Of a stretch of 6,760 nt of DNA, positions 4,449 through 6,760 are shown in pieces. Made by a program: the position numbers and the translations under genes. Below the pieces are notes generated by a model, which was given only the letters and a program-made list of their open reading frames with translations, had not been told where the DNA came from and did not search any database. Within the stretch, counting starts at the first letter, position 1. Each line of letters starts with the position of its first letter. The stretch lies in NCBI GenBank assembly GCA_025451595.1, contig JANWKD010000068.1, positions 1-6,760 of the forward strand, written 5' to 3'. The stretch comes from Candidatus Babeliales bacterium. Lineage in GTDB: Bacteria; Babelota; Babeliae; Babelales; JANWKD01.

Positions 4449-6245
4449 ATGATTATTTTTCTACTTTTGACGTTTATCTTTCTAAACACCCTTGTTTTGC
4501 ATGGCATGCAGGGACTTAATGATATTAAATATATTGCACATCCAAAATCTGATCAATCAGAAAAAACTACCTTATGTGCCCGGGGCGTCTCCTTCGAGAT
4601 TGATCGTTCGCTTCTTGAGAAATTTAATTATTTTAAATTATTATTTGCATGGAATAATCAGCAGAGCCAAGAGATGGCCAATAAGCAGATTAATGTGCCT
4701 GTCTCTGCTCAAGGCCTTGCCCATTTATTGTCATTGATGAATATAGAGGCTGATAGCAATGCGGGCAATAAGGAACAACAACTTGAGGAACAGATTTCAG
4801 CATTCAAAGAGTTTGATATTACAGAACTTATTGAACAGAGTCATGCATGGAAGTTGCCTTTGATTACGCAAGCGTTATGTGCACATTTAATGCAACATGC
4901 TACTATCGCTGAACTTGAAACTATTAAAAATTCTTTCCCACAGGATTTTTATCCCTACTTTTTTTGTGCAAAGCCCTCACCAGAAAATCTTGTTTTTATG
5001 ACAAAATGGCTTGCAGAATGCGCGCACAATCCAATTTTGCAGCCGCTGCATCAGCAGATTGGGACTTATTATGCAAAAGCACTTTCTGAAAACGGTTATG
5101 CAACATTAAATCAAGATACGTCATTTGTCGATATATTCAAACAACCGTCTATGAAAATGATTGCCGATGCAATCAAAAATGAAATTATTACAAATAAGGA
5201 TATTAAGGCAACCACGCATTCTATTGTCAAAACTCCTGATTGTAGGTTGGAGTCTGTTGCTCAGTTAAGTCCTCATACGGTAGCGCTTGGTATTCGCGGT
5301 GAAGGGATTAAGCTATTTGATCAAGCGCAAAAGAAGTTTTTGAAAACCATTAAAGGATTTTCGGTTTGGAATCTAAAAAAGCTTGATGAATCGACTCTTG
5401 TGTCGCATGATGGACAGCGTATAGATGTTATTGATATCAATGCTCCTAAGCGCAAGGGATTTGATTTGTCCTGTGTAAAGGTTATGTCGACAATAACTTC
5501 TTTTGAGACGCTCGAAGATAAAGCTCTTATAGCAACGGGAGATCGTTTTGGTAACATTAGTTTGTATGATAAACAAGAGCGCAAAATAGAGGAATGGCAA
5601 GCAGATGCTGTTTGGATTCATCACCTGAGCTATTTAAATTCAGTATTAGCTTCTTCTGCAGATAATACGAATGAGGTTAAGTTGTGGAAAATTGATACGG
5701 GTTCTGTGCAACTCATAAAAACCATACAACCAAGTGCGCATGCAATGAGCAAAATGATACAGCTTGATCCGCATAGAATATTCTATACTACGACAAATAA
5801 TCAATTTTATAATATATATAATCATGAAATTCCAACTGATTTTTCAATTAATAGAAGCTTACGGATTACAGAAAATATGCAACAATATGGTGATTTTTTA
5901 TTGCTTTCCATTGCAAAGTATGGAGCAGTGCCTAAAAAACAGTTAAAAATATACGATAAGCACAATAAAAAAATCATATCGCTTAATAATGTAGAAAATG
6001 GATTTATAACCAAAGAAAATACCATTATTGCCTACGATTCAGCTCATAAACAGATTGTAGAGTTGGATATTCCTCAGTTACAATCTGGTGTAACCTTAAT
6101 GAATAAAATAAAAGAACGAAAAAAAATCGAATTAGCTGCCAATAGCAGTGCCAATCAAAGTATCTGGCAGCTAAAAAAAGCTTTCATTCATGAAGCCACC
6201 AGTCCGATTAAAAATTTTATCGTCAAAAGAAACTTACCTAGTTAA
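4449..6245 (+). CDS. Exported BTB/POZ-like and WD40-type beta-propeller protein
   Basis: A 598-residue protein. Residues 1-19 are a hydrophobic signal segment without a basic n-region. Residues about 40-150 look like a BTB/POZ fold: LCARGVSFEIDRSLLEKFNYFKLLF matches the core in which a buried strand and helix lead to a SxYF-like position (here FNYFKLLF), then INVPVSAQGLAHLLSLM, and after an acidic, Gln-rich insertion (about 101-120) LIEQSHAWKLPLITQALCAHL. Residues 150-260 are helical and unassigned. From about 265 to 545 short beta-rich blades repeat; NEVKLWKIDTG at 408-418 and GNISLYDKQERKI at 368-380 are WD40-like, and others end in IKLFD, LKIYD and IIAYD. The C-terminus is a basic helix. 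BTB plus propeller is a eukaryotic adaptor layout (Cul3 ligases); an effector role is inferred. fcl follows after 54 bp on the same strand with no visible terminator. Confidence 0.85.
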   Translation: MIIFLLLTFIFLNTLVLHGMQGLNDIKYIAHPKSDQSEKTTLCARGVSFEIDRSLLEKFNYFKLLFAWNNQQSQEMANKQINVPVSAQGLAHLLSLMNIEADSNAGNKEQQLEEQISAFKEFDITELIEQSHAWKLPLITQALCAHLMQHATIAELETIKNSFPQDFYPYFFCAKPSPENLVFMTKWLAECAHNPILQPLHQQIGTYYAKALSENGYATLNQDTSFVDIFKQPSMKMIADAIKNEIITNKDIKATTHSIVKTPDCRLESVAQLSPHTVALGIRGEGIKLFDQAQKKFLKTIKGFSVWNLKKLDESTLVSHDGQRIDVIDINAPKRKGFDLSCVKVMSTITSFETLEDKALIATGDRFGNISLYDKQERKIEEWQADAVWIHHLSYLNSVLASSADNTNEVKLWKIDTGSVQLIKTIQPSAHAMSKMIQLDPHRIFYTTTNNQFYNIYNHEIPTDFSINRSLRITENMQQYGDFLLLSIAKYGAVPKKQLKIYDKHNKKIISLNNVENGFITKENTIIAYDSAHKQIVELDIPQLQSGVTLMNKIKERKKIELAANSSANQSIWQLKKAFIHEATSPIKNFIVKRNLPS

Positions 6246-6289
6246 AAGATTTGTCGAAAGTTAGTAAAAAATATCAAAAAATGATTTGC

Positions 6290-6295
6290 GGAGAG
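6290..6295 (+). promoter_or_regulatory. Ribosome binding site of fcl
   Basis: GGAGAG lies four bases before ATG 6300, a clear Shine-Dalgarno site that supports this start. The 54-bp gap after the BTB/propeller gene (6246-6299) shows no hairpin terminator and no convincing promoter, so read-through from the upstream gene is possible. Confidence 0.7.
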
Positions 6296-6299
6296 TATA

Positions 6300-6760
6300 A
6301 TGCATCAACATTCATCAATTTATGTTGCCGGCCACAAAGGTCTTGTCGGTTCGGCTATTGTTCGTAAACTGCAGTCAGAAGGATATACTCATCTTATTAC
6401 TCGATCAGTAGATCAGCTTGATTTGCGCAATCAATCGGCTGTTGAACTTTTTTTTGCGCAAGAAAAGCCGGCATATGTTTTTCTTGCAGCAGCTAAAGTT
6501 GGGGGTATTTGGGCGAATTTCACGTATCCGGCAGATTTTATTTATGATAATTTGATGATTACCAGTAATATTATTCATGCTGCGCATCGGCATGATGTTA
6601 CTAAATTGCTTTTTTTAGGATCTTCTTGCATTTATCCCAAGCTATGCCCTCAACCTATTCAAGAAGAATATTTAATGACCGGAGCATTAGAAATAACGAA
6701 TGAACCGTACGCCATTGCAAAAATTGCTGGCATAGAGTTATGCAAATCCTACAAGCGGCA
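6300..6760 (+). CDS. fcl: GDP-L-fucose synthase, N-terminal part (partial)
   Basis: The first 153 codons of a gene that runs off the right edge; family members are usually a little over 300 residues, so about half is present. The enzyme is a cytosolic short-chain dehydrogenase/reductase that epimerises GDP-4-keto-6-deoxy-D-mannose at C3 and C5 and reduces it with NADPH to GDP-L-fucose. G11-x2-G14-x2-G17 (VAGHKGLVGSAIV) is the NADP-binding loop. LAAAKVGGIWAN at 62-73 is the family signature. GSSCIYPK at 107-114 and EPYAIAKIAG at 135-144 hold the catalytic set, S108, C110, Y137 and K141, each one residue later than in the E. coli enzyme (Ser107, Cys109, Tyr136, Lys140, from memory). Everything needed for activity in this half is intact. 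The partner gmd ends at 187 on the same strand. Confidence 0.95.
   Translation, partial: MHQHSSIYVAGHKGLVGSAIVRKLQSEGYTHLITRSVDQLDLRNQSAVELFFAQEKPAYVFLAAAKVGGIWANFTYPADFIYDNLMITSNIIHAAHRHDVTKLLFLGSSCIYPKLCPQPIQEEYLMTGALEITNEPYAIAKIAGIELCKSYKR

Noticed and set aside
5321..5624. Two overlapping - strand open frames inside the BTB/propeller gene, and others at 5822-6025 and 6405-6593
   Set aside because: They are antisense to well supported genes, short, and show no recognisable protein features.
1..6760. Transposase, integrase, CRISPR, tRNA or toxin-antitoxin genes that would explain the island
   Set aside because: I looked on both strands and found no sequence supporting any of these in the window.

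Overview
The window looks like a piece of chromosome from an AT-rich bacterium that lives inside or on a eukaryotic (probably protist) host. A member of Candidatus Dependentiae (TM6) is my best guess. Dependentiae-type genomes often carry exported ankyrin, F-box-like and BTB-like proteins with short MKR-type signal peptides. The assignment is an inference from protein style, not from a marker gene. The standard genetic code fits: TGA, TAG and TAA are all used as stops.

Layout. The left edge (1-187, +) is the last 61 codons of gmd, GDP-mannose 4,6-dehydratase. The right edge (6300-6760, +) is the first 153 codons of fcl, GDP-L-fucose synthase. These two enzymes act in succession to make GDP-L-fucose and are often encoded side by side. 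Here they lie on the same strand but are separated by about 6.1 kb of genes unrelated to sugar metabolism.

The cargo between them has three parts. (1) Three tandem paralogues on the - strand (ank3 2351-3343, ank2 1213-2277, ank1 194-1150). Each has a signal peptide, an F-box-like segment, a conserved helical linker and about four ankyrin repeats. (2) An orphan exported protein on the - strand (3515-4252) with a possible F-box-like segment and a Cys/His cluster. (3) A divergent + strand gene (4449-6245) for a 598-residue exported protein with a BTB/POZ-like domain and a WD40-type beta-propeller.

How they may work together. In eukaryotes, F-box proteins (through Skp1/Cul1) and BTB proteins (through Cul3) are substrate adaptors of ubiquitin ligases, and ankyrin repeats and beta-propellers are common substrate-binding modules. 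An attractive but unproven reading is that this island encodes exported mimics of host ubiquitin-ligase adaptors placed inside a nucleotide-sugar locus. The three ankyrin genes show mosaic similarity, consistent with duplication, gene conversion and diversification. No tRNA, rRNA, CRISPR array, transposase or integrase is visible.
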